Below, in pieces: positions 40,298-40,328 of a stretch of 40,328 nt of DNA. Every line of letters begins with the position of its first letter. Position 1 is the first letter of the stretch. The notes below the pieces were generated by a model that saw nothing but the letters and a program-made list of their open reading frames with translations, was not told where the DNA came from and searched no databases. Source of the DNA: an uncultured Lachnospiraceae bacterium (GTDB lineage Bacteria > Bacillota > Clostridia > Lachnospirales > Lachnospiraceae); contig CAJUDM010000034.1 of assembly GCA_910584915.1 (NCBI GenBank), forward strand, positions 1 through 40,328, given 5' to 3'. A program made the position numbers and the translations under genes.

Positions 40298-40328
40298 CCT
40301 CTGTTTTGGCGGGATAGCAAGCGGAAAA

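Overview
The window looks like a chromosomal segment of a Gram-positive anaerobe of the class Clostridia, most likely a Lachnospiraceae-type gut bacterium. The evidence is strong AGGAGG ribosome binding sites, SigA-like promoters, a hisS-aspS pair, BlaI/M56 modules, a DegV protein, a TIGR04086-type membrane protein and several protein families I associate with that group. I see no tRNA, rRNA, CRISPR array, prophage or IS transposase. This assignment is an inference, because no marker RNA is present.

Left part (1-6900): a BlaI/M56 sensor pair with two dyad operators over its promoter; an 800-base gap holding decayed gene remnants; an AraC/GyrI-like regulator with a small unknown gene; a DegV lipid-binding protein; and an HTH + nucleotidyltransferase (DUF6036-like) pair whose promoter carries a perfect palindrome, resembling a toxin-antitoxin module. 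Middle-left (7000-18700): hisS-aspS, a DUF6882-like protein, a PH-like small protein, an AraC regulator divergent from an iron-dependent alcohol dehydrogenase, an uncharacterised 407-aa protein followed by a truncated small gene, and an ECF sigma - membrane protein - ABC ATPase - ABC permease operon.

Middle (18900-25100): a sucrose/beta-glucoside-class PTS EIIBCA gene and a LacI regulator, a Cof-type HAD phosphatase, a CorC/HlyC-type CBS protein and a small TIGR04086-like membrane protein. Then (25180-31143) comes the most unusual unit: one tightly coupled operon of a UbiA-fold prenyltransferase, a rifampin-phosphotransferase-like dikinase (ATP-grasp + unknown middle + C-terminal phosphohistidine domain, no PEP barrel), an acyl-AMP ligase and a GNAT-like acyltransferase. 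It reads as a small lipid or prenyl-conjugate biosynthetic pathway for which I know no described product.

Directly beside it lies an unannotated type I toxin-antitoxin locus: a 30-aa holin-like hydrophobic peptide, a structured mRNA and a convergent antisense RNA with its own promoter and terminator. Next to this is a 156-bp MITE-like element with 14-bp terminal inverted repeats and an 8-bp target duplication. The right part (31777-40328) has an M56 - BlaI - M56 signalling operon with two TTATAC-N4-GTATAA operators, an MFS transporter with a 77-aa partner, a divergent AraC regulator with an unknown 325-aa protein behind it, and a decayed histidine kinase fragment at the edge.
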